Of a stretch of DNA of 32,980 bases, positions 1 through 9,672 are shown piece after piece. Position 1 is the stretch's first letter; each line of letters starts with the position of its first letter. Both the position numbers and the translations under genes were made by a program. Source of the DNA: Cladosporium sp. IMV 00045 (Eukaryota; Ascomycota; Dothideomycetes; Cladosporiales; Cladosporiaceae). The notes beneath the pieces were generated by a model that did no database searches, was not told the origin of the DNA, and saw only the letters and a program-made list of their open reading frames with translations. The DNA lies in the NCBI GenBank assembly GCA_001931905.2, contig MSJI02000203.1, forward strand, positions 1 through 32,980. The letters run 5' to 3'.

Positions 1-326
1 CGAATCGTGGTGTTTTGGCTCTGGACTCTGCTGCATGTCGTACACAGGAGAAGCTTGATATCTTCGCTATAACATATGCTAGAGTCGTGAATCATCCGCA
101 CAGGTGTGCATGGGATGTGTTTTTGGTAGAAAGTCAGGTTGCAAAGTTTACTAGTGGAATGCAGCAGATCGTTGAGAGCGTATGTGGCAGCCAAGCTTTC
201 CGACTCCATACTTACCAATCCACCCCGAATCTGAACGGCGGAATATTGTTATTAGATTTTAATCTTGGATGCCTGCATATTTCCCATAAACTTGCGAATT
301 TCCTAATCCCTGTCAGTGGGAGCCAA
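1..326. other. left-edge stretch, no gene seen
   Basis: I see no supported gene here. One frame on the plus strand stays open from about 15 to 371, but it has no good ATG at its beginning, shows no recognisable motif and runs into the hairpin at 327-373. I treat it as non-coding or as the remnant of a repeat. Confidence 0.4.
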
Positions 327-373
327 GGTTACACCAGCGAAAACCCTAACCCTAAAGGCTCGCTGGTGTAACC
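327..373. repeat. perfect 14-bp inverted repeat with telomere-like loop
   Basis: The left arm GGTTACACCAGCGA (327-340) is the exact reverse complement of the right arm at 360-373. The 19-nt loop holds two tandem CCCTAA units, the same unit as the usual fungal telomere repeat TTAGGG read on the other strand. The right-arm core GCTGGTGTAACC recurs directly at 384-395. It could be the end of a small mobile element or a healed interstitial telomere fragment; the sequence alone does not decide. Confidence 0.7.
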
Positions 374-407
374 GGGTTATATAGCTGGTGTAACCAGGAT
401 ATACCGG

Positions 408-893
408 CTAAGGGACAGTTAGATGTATCGCCAGAAGCGTTTGCTCCGATTCTGCTTCCCACTTGGCACTAGCCGCGTAAGTTGCGATCAGATGCTGTAA
501 GTGGTCATTGCTAGGAATTTCTGTTGGCGACTCGGCCGTATTGTCAAGTGCGCTGTCCACGAAGATCAATCGTATATCCAGCAATTCTGCTCCTTCAGTG
601 TCCTCTGAAGCTTGCCATCCGGGCGGAATGCAAAGACGGCATGTCCGAACGGTCGCTCCGAGTTTGTCAGCCTGCTCATCGATCTTGCGGTAGCCACATG
701 AGATGGCTACTCTGTCTTCACTTGGATTGAAGTCTTCATGTTCTTGAGGGACAAGCTGAAAAGAGACGCCGCGTCGGGTGCTTTGAATAGTGCTGAGCAG
801 TTTGCGCACGTCCCTTGCGGCCGCTTGCTGGTCGGAATCAGAGCTCCCCTCGGTAAATAGCGGAATACGACGAAGTATCTCAGAGGGTGCCAT
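408..893 (-). CDS. hypothetical protein, 161 aa
   Basis: This is a single open frame of 161 codons. The upstream frame is closed by a TGA, and the first ATG is at 893, giving an N-terminus MAPSEILRRIPLF. A TATATA element lies about 75 nt upstream (969-974), a sensible distance for a fungal promoter and the main support that this is a real gene. The product is mildly acidic, without an obvious signal peptide or membrane segment, and has three cysteines, including a CRLC pair near the middle. I do not recognise the family. It could equally be a lineage-specific orphan or a remnant of a longer gene. Confidence 0.4.
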   Translation of the reverse strand: MAPSEILRRIPLFTEGSSDSDQQAAARDVRKLLSTIQSTRRGVSFQLVPQEHEDFNPSEDRVAISCGYRKIDEQADKLGATVRTCRLCIPPGWQASEDTEGAELLDIRLIFVDSALDNTAESPTEIPSNDHLQHLIATYAASAKWEAESEQTLLAIHLTVP

Positions 894-968
894 CGCAAGG
901 TTTGCAACGTTCAAGGTATGGGTTGAATGTCACGCATGTTCTTTGATACAGCAGGTAAAGCTTGCGAA

Positions 969-974
969 TATATA
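969..974 (-). promoter_or_regulatory. TATA-like box for the 408-893 gene
   Basis: TATATA lies about 75 nt upstream of the ATG at 893. This is positional evidence only. Confidence 0.35.
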
Positions 975-1097
975 ATCTAATTTGCGCTAGAAACCTCCGT
1001 TATCGGTACGCTTTCCGGACTCATCTGTCCGCCATCCGCGTCTTTCCACATGTCACAATCCCGCCGCCAATCATCGGATCAACGTCTCGTTCCGATC

Positions 1098-2260
1098 CTA
1101 AAAGCGGTACTTCTCTTCCTCGCTCTGCGTAAGTGTTAGTCAGTCGCTCCAATGAGGCAACATGATACTCTATATGTTCATGTGACTTACCCAGTATCTT
1201 TCAAAGCCAACTCCGCGGCATACTTCTGAATATGACAGTATTTCAGGTGGAGATCCTGTTGTCATGCTTGCTTTCAAGGCCTCCAAGGCCTCCCGGATCG
1301 ACTTGAGTTTCGCGGCTACGAGTGTCCACGGGTAAAACACACCGGAGAAACCGAGAGACGCGAGCTCGCTTGCCGACAGATTCTCGGTTTTGCCCCCTTC
1401 GATGACTACGCGAGGGTCAGCAGACGATGCAGTCATGGTAACAACAAACTTACTGTTTGCCATGATTGGGATGGCGACTTCTTCCGCACACTTCTTCATT
1501 GCGTTCTGGTCTGGAAGTGCTTCGACAAATACGGCATCCACGCCAATCCGCTCAAACTCCTTGGCTCGAAAGATCGCTTCATCCCACCCTTCTATCAAGG
1601 CGTCCGTTCGAGCCAAGATCCAAATGTCAAGACCGTTGTTTCGGGCATCGACAGCGGCTTGAATTCTTGCAAATGCTTCTGCGCGGGAAACAACAGATTT
1701 GCCTTTGGTGTGTCCACAGCCTGGAAATTTTATCAGAATCACGAACTTCACAGGCAACTCGATTTAGACTCACGCTTAGGCCATGTCTGATCCTCGATCA
1801 TGACACCGGCAGCCCCGGCAAGGGCAAAGCACTCAACCACGCGCTTGACGTTCATGGGGCTACCATACCCCGTATCGCCATCGGCAATAATCGGAAATCG
1901 CACTTGGCGAGCTGCTTGCTGAATGACAGCACAAACATCCTGCATGGCTATGTACCCAGTGTCTGGTAGGCCATGAGCACTGGCCATAGCATATCCAGCG
2001 AGAAACCCGATTGGGAAGCCTGCCTCCTCAACCAGGCGGGTGGAAAGACCATCGTATGTGCATGTCGTAGCCATAATCTTCGTTCTGTCCTTATGAGATT
2101 CCAGCATCAACGCGCGGAGTTTGGAAGCTTGCAAGGAGGGAACGTTGCCCCGAGAATGCGTCAAGGTGATCTGAGTCTCTCCATCTGAGCCACGCGTCTG
2201 GGCGTTTGCGTTGTCGAAAGCAAAGGGATACGGCACTGTGTTGACGAAGCTGGATGTCAT
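1098..2260 (-). CDS. PEP mutase / isocitrate lyase superfamily enzyme, three exons, 347 aa
   Basis: Exons are 1774-2260, 1191-1720 and 1098-1124. The introns (53 and 66 nt) have GTGAGT..CAG and GTAAGT..CAG ends. Splicing restores the catalytic loop KRCGH (Cys about residue 164), with the arginine codon split across intron 1, and adds a 9-codon last exon ending EEEKYRF. ADGDTGYGSP (residues 126-135) holds the metal-binding acidic residues, and IEDQ follows near 155. Members of this family cleave or rearrange C-C or P-C bonds of 2-methylisocitrate, dimethylmalate, oxaloacetate or phosphonopyruvate; the substrate cannot be told here. An upstream in-frame ATG at 2341 would add 27 basic residues that resemble a mitochondrial presequence. 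However, a TATATAA at 2351-2357 sits only 10 nt above it, so transcription probably starts below 2341 and I prefer the ATG at 2260. Confidence 0.88.
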
Positions 2261-2350
2261 GTTGTATACTCTTTTGCACGATGTCGCGAATAGATGCGAG
2301 AAATGATTGTCAAATTTGAGAGGTTCAGTTGATCGTAGCAATCACCTCAA

Positions 2351-2357
2351 TTATATA
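2351..2357 (-). promoter_or_regulatory. TATA box of the PEP-mutase-like gene
   Basis: TATATAA read on the minus strand, about 90 nt upstream of the preferred start at 2260. Its position argues against the alternative start at 2341. Confidence 0.45.
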
Positions 2358-2985
2358 CGAAGCGGTTACAGTCTCTGCCCTCACAAGCCGATAGTGGCTC
2401 TTTGATGCGAGATCGGAGTTCCATGAAAGAATCGCGAGATCAAAATGCTCACTAAGTCCGACAATAACGGGGTTAGAAAGAGGGTGTAACGTACTGATGC
2501 GATGGAGCTCTCAGCTTTCTCTAGGAGAAACAGCGTCAGTGCGATTCACGGTTGGTGCGCGCCGGACCTTGATGTCATACATCTCGTGGTGGCCCGAGGG
2601 ATGCTAAGCCTCGGTCGCGGAAACAAGAGAGATCCCGCCTTTATCCGTGTCGCCCGAGCTTTTAACAACGGACTGACGCGGCTACGGGCTCAAATCTCGG
2701 CTCGCTTGTGGCTGCTCTGCTGGCAAGTGATGAGAAGCTGCAAACTACTGGCGATACTATGCCGGTCCGATATCGTCGTCTCTGCAGGACAGGTTGCTGT
2801 CTCGGACTGATCTGGATGGCAATGTACCGCGGAACGTCTGTCAGATCCGTCAAGTCACTGACGAGTCTCCTTAAGGTACTTATTGGGGCGTAAGACTTGC
2901 GGAGAAGATAGTAATGTCACTCTACCCCATCAAGTTCACTCTCAAAGCGATCTTTTTCATTTTTGCATCTTCTAACACCAATAAG
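2358..2985. other. gene-poor stretch with coding-like fragments on the plus strand
   Basis: No gene can be closed here. Between about 2660 and 2880 two plus-strand frames read like protein in short pieces (for example NLGSLVAALLASDEKL, and DRLLSRTDLDGNVPRNVCQI in another frame) before reaching stops. They may be 5' exons of the 2986 gene or the remains of a decayed gene. I recognise no family. Confidence 0.25.
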
Positions 2986-3537
2986 ATGCGCGACAGACTA
3001 GTAATTGTGGATCCTGCGGACAAACTACTCACATCGATCGAATACCATCTGCTCAGCCATCGGGATCTTGACATGTGGAAAGGGAGATTGCTCGGGGTTG
3101 AAGACGGACTACTCGATGCACTCGATACGCTCGATCGCTCGCAGCTAGAGAAGCGCCCTGGGTCTATCAATCTCGACAGCCAAAACAAGTGTGACTTGAG
3201 CTTGGTTCCATCTTCGCCGACAGGTGAGACCTCTGACAGTGAGCTGGCTGCAGGCCCAACTACTAGTGGACTGCTCTTGCCAAAAGTATCTAAAGTATCT
3301 ACCTCGCGGTTCTGCTCTGATGGTATCACTCAATCATCAGCGTCACCAGCTGGATCCACTTCATCGTCATCACACTTGGAGCAAGGAAAAGATACTGGTC
3401 GTATAGAGAGCTCCGAATTGGCAACGTCTGATGTGCGTTCTGCGATCGTACCTTCTACCCGAGAAGGTGCACAGATAGGGTCTTTGGTTGTAAGCAACTG
3501 GTCAACGCTAGTGTCTGTAGCAATCAATATGCTGTGA
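2986..3537 (+). CDS. hypothetical Ser-rich protein, 183 aa, structure uncertain
   Basis: The open frame runs from 2914. I place the start at the internal ATG at 2986 (MRDRLVIVDPADKLL), because a CTAAC branch-like site and an AG just before it could mark an intron end. The N-terminal 60 residues look helical and charged; the remainder is rich in Ser and Thr and probably disordered. A good intron (GTAAGC..TTACAG, 3490-3554) could replace the last 15 codons and extend the protein to a TAA at 3600-3602. No domain is recognised, and upstream exons are possible. Treat it as a weak gene model. Confidence 0.3.
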   Translation: MRDRLVIVDPADKLLTSIEYHLLSHRDLDMWKGRLLGVEDGLLDALDTLDRSQLEKRPGSINLDSQNKCDLSLVPSSPTGETSDSELAAGPTTSGLLLPKVSKVSTSRFCSDGITQSSASPAGSTSSSSHLEQGKDTGRIESSELATSDVRSAIVPSTREGAQIGSLVVSNWSTLVSVAINML

Positions 3538-3602
3538 GATTGAATGACTTACAGCCGATGGAACTTCTCTGGCAGAGACAGTCGATCACACGGTTAACTT
3601 AA

Positions 3603-4442
3603 TTAAGTATGCTAAACAAAAAGATTCGACAGTCTCTCCGAGTTACAATTGTTCACCTACCCAACTTATGATTGTGCAGTTAGTCAAGTCGACTTTTGTG
3701 GCCTGTCGCCGAAATGCCCTTAAGTGATTTTAACTAAACAAAGGTCTACATGGTTCGCAACGCCTGCACTGTGCTCGACTGAGCCCCTCGAGCGATATCA
3801 CCTCTAGCAAACTCGCTTTCTCTATGCCCCATCTGTGTATGTTTTCGTTTCCTAGACCTGAAGATGCTGTTTTTTTCTCGACATGGACTTGCTATCTTGC
3901 GAACGTATTTTGGGGAGAAGAGGAAATGCGCGGAGCACAGTTGAGAAGTTGGCAACTCAATTTAGAATGATCATAATCATGGCGAGGCAATAATTCGTTC
4001 GAAATTGTGTAGATTCGTAAGAAAGTAAGAATGTGCACGCCATCATGGGGTAGGTGATTTGTTCGGAGTGTTTCTGCATCCTGCTAGCCTCAGCCATCAA
4101 AACTTGTACTGCTCTAGCGGCGGCTTGTCTTGCTGGAAGCAGATGACTAGATGTTTTCTATGACTTAGCAAGATCAGAAACCCGACAGCGCAGCCATTAG
4201 CCCCGAGGACGCTATGAAGCATGCATTGTACCGCCAAATGTTTGGTTCTACTGCCATTTGAAAGCACATGCGATGATTTGTGCATCTTTGAGCAGCATAT
4301 GCCGACTCAAGACCGGCGTATTGTTTGGAAATGCTTACGAGACGTTGATGGAAGTAACGAATGACACAAGTGACGGCTGTTGTCTACGCTCTTCACAACT
4401 AAGTAAGGTATACTACGTACCCAAGATAGATTGGCTGGCGTA
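3603..4442. other. intergenic, nothing recognised
   Basis: About 840 bp with only short scattered frames on both strands. I see no motif, repeat or RNA gene. It is moderately AT-rich, with a CTTAATTAAG palindrome near 3598-3607. Confidence 0.4.
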
Positions 4443-5851
4443 TCACTTAGCGCGCCCATCATCATGCGGTAAGCGAGGTCTGAAGGTTCCGGGCTTCCCC
4501 TGCGAAGCGATGATAGTCAGAACCGCTCCCGCATTGGGTCCATCGTATTTCAGCGACGCTACCGGCTTATGTGGGAGTCGATTCCTCTCAATCAAGTTCA
4601 AATATGGAAGATCTCGCTCTGGTATGAGTGCCTTTGCATCCGAGAAATCAAGCGTGCAACGAGGCTGATGCCTAGGCTGGTCCTCCCGCAAGAATCCGAG
4701 GTCAAACGATCTGAGGTTGCGGAACTCCCTTGCCATGAATGAAAGAACGTTCCTCCATGAATTTCCCGTAAGTGAGATTGATCGAAGGTAAATATGCTTC
4801 AAGCTTCCTTTGGACGAAACAATCATCGCGAGCAGATCCTCCTCCGAGATTGTTGTACTTGAGGTGGTTCGGAAATGTAAGGCGAATGTGACAAGCGTCG
4901 AGACCACAAATTCTGACTTCAGCCATCGACCCGGTGATTCCCTCACAGTCAATGAGAGAGTCTTCAAATTTGTTGCTTTGTAGAAAGCATGTTCCAGCCA
5001 GTATGAAGCCGAGTTCCTCTTAACAAGAACTTTCGCCGTATGAAGCATTGAGAAGCTGGTCTCTTTGCTGTCAAATTCTTGCAAAAGCTCAATCGTCGCC
5101 TCTTCTTTTTTGGGAACCATAAGTGAAACATGACTGCCAAGCTTGGAAACTAGTGGATCCCAACTCGCAGGGGAGGATGAAGTCATGTCCTGAGCCCGCA
5201 TTTTCACGGAGTTGAGGGCCAGGTCGGAATACTCAACTATTCTTTTGGCCAATCCGTCCACTGATACGGCTGTTTGGGTATCAGGTGATGCGACATGAAT
5301 CAGATCGCGGACATGAGCCATCTCTGGACACAATCGGAAGTTGTACTTCGGTATCTGGTGGTCGCGAATTTGAATCTTGGTTGGTCGCAATAATCTCTCA
5401 CGCAGTATGCGCCCGAGCTCAGAGATCCCAGTATCCATCTCTTCCTCAATGATGATACCAGCCTCACTTCGAGGCCAGGCGCGGTGTGCTAAATTCAAGA
5501 TAGGCACATCCCCTATCATCCATGGATCCAATCTAGCAGAGTCATCTTCGATGATTAGCGTATCTACAAAACCACGGAGGCGATCATCTTCGGACAGCGA
5601 CTTGAGCCGAGCTATGTCAAATCCCAGGAGACTGGTTGACCATGTTGCAAAGAATTGCTGCAAAGTCTCATCGATAGTCTGCAGCGTAGCAGCTGCACAT
5701 TTGTGCTCAAAAGAATCTGTAAGAGAGGGTTTAATGAATCTTGCCCTAGGGAGAGGTTAGAACGCAAGGTTTCAAAAGAAGCTCCCTCTAGAGTATTTCT
5801 TTAGAGTTGCTCACCAGCTCCGCACCAGCTCATTCGGGACGTGTTCGGCAT
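4443..5851 (-). CDS. hypothetical fungal protein, two exons, 436 aa
   Basis: Exon 1 is 5815-5851 (MPNTSRMSWCGA plus one base) and exon 2 is 4443-5716. The 98-nt intron has GTGAGC and TTACAG ends and a CTAAC branch site, and the split GAT codon keeps the frame. The protein begins with a helical stretch (SFEHKCAAATLQTIDETLQQFF), has about 400 soluble residues and lacks a signal peptide or membrane segment. Its C-terminal half contains leucine-spaced segments (NLKTLSLTV, SLKHIYLRSISL, NLRSFDLGF) like those of degenerate leucine-rich repeats in fungal F-box-type proteins, but I see no convincing F-box. A TATATA-like site lies near 5920, about 70 nt upstream. The function is unknown. Confidence 0.65.
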
Positions 5852-6431
5852 CCGGACCTGACTTGATTTTATGCACGTCGGTATTCATTGATGTTCAATG
5901 TGACGGTTTCGGGATGTCCATATATCGTTTCACGAGAAGCCTACGAAAACCTCAGTGCGTGGAACGAGAGAATAGGCCGTTCAAAATGGTGTGTGGTTTC
6001 ATGCGACATGACGTGGTGAAGCGCAAGCGTGTGATGGCTTTGTGGGCCTAACGGCTGATGCTTCCAGAGGCGAAACAAATGCCGAGCCGGGAAGCGAGGC
6101 TTCACTCCATTTAGACATGTAGATGTCGTGGTCATCAAGACACAGCAGACGTCGCGTTGCTTCGCAGCCCTGAGTGGAAAAAGCATGTGGTCAAAACAGC
6201 TTGAATAGCTTGCATCTTACTAAAGAGCCCTTTCGTAGGGTAAAAGTCTCACACCCAGAATGTGCGGGGACACTGCTCGTACGAGACAGACTACAACGTC
6301 AACATTAGTGTGGCCTTGTGATGAAGCATGCAGTGGCAATTATGGGAGTGAGCAAAGTAAGGTCTACACTCATGGAGAACGGGTGAGATTGTTGAATCGC
6401 TTCTCTATCATTCTTATTCCATCTCAAACAG
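5852..6431. other. intergenic between the 4443-5851 and GH3 genes
   Basis: About 580 bp holding the promoter of the hypothetical gene on its left and the 3' side of the GH3 frame on its right. No further gene or repeat is recognised. Confidence 0.4.
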
Positions 6432-8249
6432 CTATCCCCAGCGATAGCTTAACTCATGACCGTAATTAAACAACGGGTCAGCTGTATCGAAAGGAAGATC
6501 CTCGAAAGATGCTTCGACTGCCGCCATAGACGAGGGCAAGTCAAATGGAAGCTTGCCCTTAGGATCTGCATCGTTGACATTGAAAATCACATCGAGGAGA
6601 GCGTCATCACTGCTCCCATAGTTGACGAATACGGCCGAGGCTTTCTCAACAATCTCTGGCATGACTGCAGGCCTTTGCAGCTTGTTGTCAACAATAGTCG
6701 GGACAGCTTCGTAGATGGTTCCCTGCCGCTGCTGTTCCTCGAGGGTGTAGGCCAGAGACCCGTTATTGATTGCTGCGGCTGCAGGCCACTCAGGGTCAGG
6801 TGGGCTGAAGGGGGACACTAAACGTAAAATTGCAAGCTCGCTCTCCTCCGTAGTATTCACTACCGTCAGGCCTCGCTTCTCAAGCACTGCTGAGGCAATG
6901 CCCCCGGCGTACACTTTGAGCGGACGTGTTTTCCACTGCAGAGGAAGGAACGTCTCCTTATTGACGACAAGTGTTAACGAGGCCTGTTGAGAATAACTCC
7001 CCAGCTTCATCGACTCCTCCTTGCCCACGACAAGGCGTGCTGAAGTTTTGTTTGCGAAAGGATTGTCGAAGAGTCCCAACTCAAACTGCTGCCTCATCAG
7101 CTTTCGGACCGAGGTATCGATCCGAGATTCTTCGATCGCGCCTTCATGTACGAGAGTGACAATGTTCTCGGGGCTTGATTCGCCGCCGATGATGTCGCAA
7201 CCAGCCTCCAAAACTGCTAAAGTTCGCTCGAGAACGGTCTTGTCTTCCAGTCCCCATGGCTGCTGGGTCAAGATGCCAAAGTCCGTTAGTACGATACCTT
7301 CGAAACCCAAATCTTCCCTGAGAAGATCAGTGATGACGGGCTTGTTAAAGGCAAAGCCAATATTGTCCCATGCCTCAATTCCCTTCGGCCTAGAGTAGTA
7401 GGGCATGATCTGGGGGGCGCCTGCAGCAATGGCAGCTTTGAAAGGCGTAAGATGGTAGGGAAGATTGTTCCCAGGGTACGTGGTGTTCTTGCCCCGAGGA
7501 AAATGGGCATCTTCGCCCTTCTCCATCGGACCTGCTCCTGGGAAGTGTTTGACTGTAGCAATGACAGATCCTTTGGTGTCACCACCTGCGCCACGAAAGC
7601 CGTCAAGCATGGCGAGCATGAGGGACGTCGTAAGATTCGCGTTCTCTCCCATGCTCAATCCAGTACGTCCCCAACGAGGCTCGGTTGCCAGGTCAACCTG
7701 CGGATATAGCACTTGGCGGATGCCGACAGCAGCAAGTTCCTGGCGCACAACGTCGCCGTATTGTCTTGCGAGACCAGCATCTCGAAGCGCAGCAAGACCC
7801 ATGGGCTCTGTCCATCTCGAGAGTGACTCTCCGACATTTGAGGTTGCGCCATCTAAAGTCCAGCCATGCTGAGGATCCGTGGGAAATGTGATAGGTATTT
7901 TGGCCGGTGTCTTCTGTGCGAGGTCTTGCATGTTGTTGTGCCAATCAATGAATTCGTCAACATCGTTGACACCACCCTGTTAGACGAAATGGGTAAGGAA
8001 CTTGTCAGTAATCATCTCTCTGGTTCTATTCTGACCGGAGGCAGACAGAAGGGCACGGGCATGGTACATCTGGCCGGCCTTCTCTTCCAAAGTCATGCGA
8101 GAAAGGAGATCGTCGAGGCGCTTGTCGATCGGAAGACTGGCATTCCAGCACTCGTTGCCGGCTTCTTCAGTTGAATGCTGGCTACGTCGGAGTTGCTGTG
8201 AATTCGCGGTGAGGACCAGCCCTAGGAAGCAGAGCATCGAGGATCTCAT
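6432..8249 (-). pseudogene. secreted GH3 glycosidase with an in-frame stop at codon 90
   Basis: One frame of 606 codons from the ATG at 8249 encodes a full-length GH3 glycosidase, interrupted only by TAA at 7980-7982. The reading on both sides is family-like without a gap: LTHFV, stop, QGGVNDVDEFIDWHNN. The N-terminus (MRSSMLCFLGLVLTANS) is a signal peptide. KHFPGAG, GEDAHFPRGKN and the nucleophile region VLTDFGIL (Asp at codon 323) are present, and the C-terminal domain ends NYGHELSYRW. The family hydrolyses beta-glucosides or related beta-linked sugars outside the cell. No GT-AG intron removes the stop while keeping the frame and the conserved residues. It may therefore be a recent pseudogene, a read-through case or a sequencing error. 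An annotator could instead report a gene starting at an internal ATG near 7931, which would lack the signal peptide. Confidence 0.8.
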
Positions 8250-9056
8250 GGCGGCTGCTGAAGCGTCACAAAGAGTTCAGCGATAAAATATATTAATTGA
8301 ACGACCGAAGAAGGTGACGCTTTTTGTGTTAGCCAATGCCTGGGCGAGAAAGAAAGCAAGACTTGCGTTCGGCAGCAATGGGCCAATCTACTTATAGTCA
8401 GAACTACCGAGGCCTCATTGTACTTATCGGCTTATCGGGCATGTTGGACAATTGTTGCTCCGGCACTGGACTTGGCTCTGACTTGGTACAGAGAGTAGCC
8501 GTAGGGCTGGGAGTGCCATGCCTCAAGCGCTGCAACCCTGCCTTGAGCACTGCATCCCTGGGGTTATAGCGCCTCCAACAGTCAAGTATGAAGACAATCT
8601 CAAGTGCCGCTCGCATGATTCACAGAGTCCCTCAATACATGGATTCATTCATTCCGCTCTCGAGTATTTTTCCATGGTTTTCACACTGGCGGCAAAGACT
8701 TGCAGCTACAACGATATCGCCGCAGCAATTTCTCTGCCTAGATATACCAAGGACAGGCTGCTCGTAGTGCGCTTAGCGTCTTGTTCTGAATCTTCTCGCC
8801 CTAACTTGCGTTGAATAACGAGGTCAGCGGTACCAGATACCACCTCTGCTTTCCTCCTCTGTAACATCCCAGACTAGTTGAATTTAGATCTCGAGGTCAA
8901 AATTTTGAACAGATATCATTGGGTTTTCTACTGCGGCCAATTAGTCGAAACACCTTTGCGGCTCCAGTCAATCAAAAATTATGCTACGAATGCCACACGT
9001 TTGGCATGCTATTACACGTCTAGACATCCAGCTGCATGGTTCTGGTGTTAAGTTCT
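8250..9056. other. intergenic between the GH3 frame and the transporter relic
   Basis: About 800 bp. An AT-rich TATATTTTA (about 8284-8293, minus strand) lies just above the GH3 start. I looked for N-terminal parts of the neighbouring sugar transporter relic on the plus strand and found none I could defend, so those exons appear deleted or eroded beyond recognition. Confidence 0.45.
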
Positions 9057-9672
9057 GATCGTCTTGGCCGTAGGGTCATAGTACTCGCCTCTTCGACGTC
9101 TTGCACGATCACGACGATGATCGTAGCTATTCTCTGTTTGGTACACCAAACTAATCTGCCAAAGAACGTTCTCATTTCTGTGACTTGCATCTGGTCATTC
9201 TTCGGCAACGCACGCGAGTGATAGCTACATAAACGCAGACAGGTGTAGAAAGAAATGTCGTGTATACAGTCGGTGGACTTGGCTGGACGTTAATGGGCGA
9301 GGTAGCTTAGCATCCCAAACCTACGTGCCACAACCGCAGGCCTCGCAGCTGGAAGCTCAGTTCTCCTTAGCCTTACTTTCAATATAGCGGTAACGTACCA
9401 GTAATTTGTAAGTGTGATTCCAAAACACTTTGCGCGCATACTCTGATGTCTTCATAGTTGATTCAGCCGGTGCTAACTGGGGCCATCAAAAAGGCTGAGT
9501 TTTCTTTGTGGCCGGACTCGTGGTCTCTATTCCGGTCTACTTCTTGGTCCCTAAGACTTCGAAGCGAAACGCAGCAGAGCTCGACGAAATGTTCGCCAAA
9601 GGCATACCAGCGTGGCGTGCAAGAGGATTTGTTACTGATGTACAGAAGTACTGGGCACTGAATGTCAATTAG
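9057..9672 (+). pseudogene. decayed 3' part of an MFS sugar transporter
   Basis: Four pieces in order match the C-terminal half of sugar-porter MFS proteins. Piece 1 is DRLGRRVIVLASS through CIWSFFGNA (9057-9212). Piece 2 is GGLGWTLMGEVA (9272-9307), followed by a TAG. Piece 3 is LRATTAGLAAGSSVLLSLTF in another frame (from 9321), followed by a TAA at 9402. An apparent old intron follows (GTAAGT..CATAG, 9408-9457). Piece 4 is DSAGANWG, a TGA at 9496-9498, then AGLVVSIPVYFLVP and KGIPAWRARGFVTDVQ, ending at TAG 9670-9672. Frameshifts lie between pieces 1 and 2, 2 and 3, and 3 and 4. The N-terminal membrane half is absent. Family members import hexoses or glucosides. The coding is too broken for function. 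Confidence 0.82.

Noticed and set aside
15..371. 118-codon plus-strand frame at the left edge
   Set aside because: It lacks an ATG at its beginning, has no motif, and ends inside the hairpin repeat; it is probably chance.
7980..8038. GTCAGA..AACAG as a 59-nt intron removing the GH3 stop
   Set aside because: Its length is not a multiple of three, so splicing shifts the frame to a quick stop, and it would delete residues conserved in the family.
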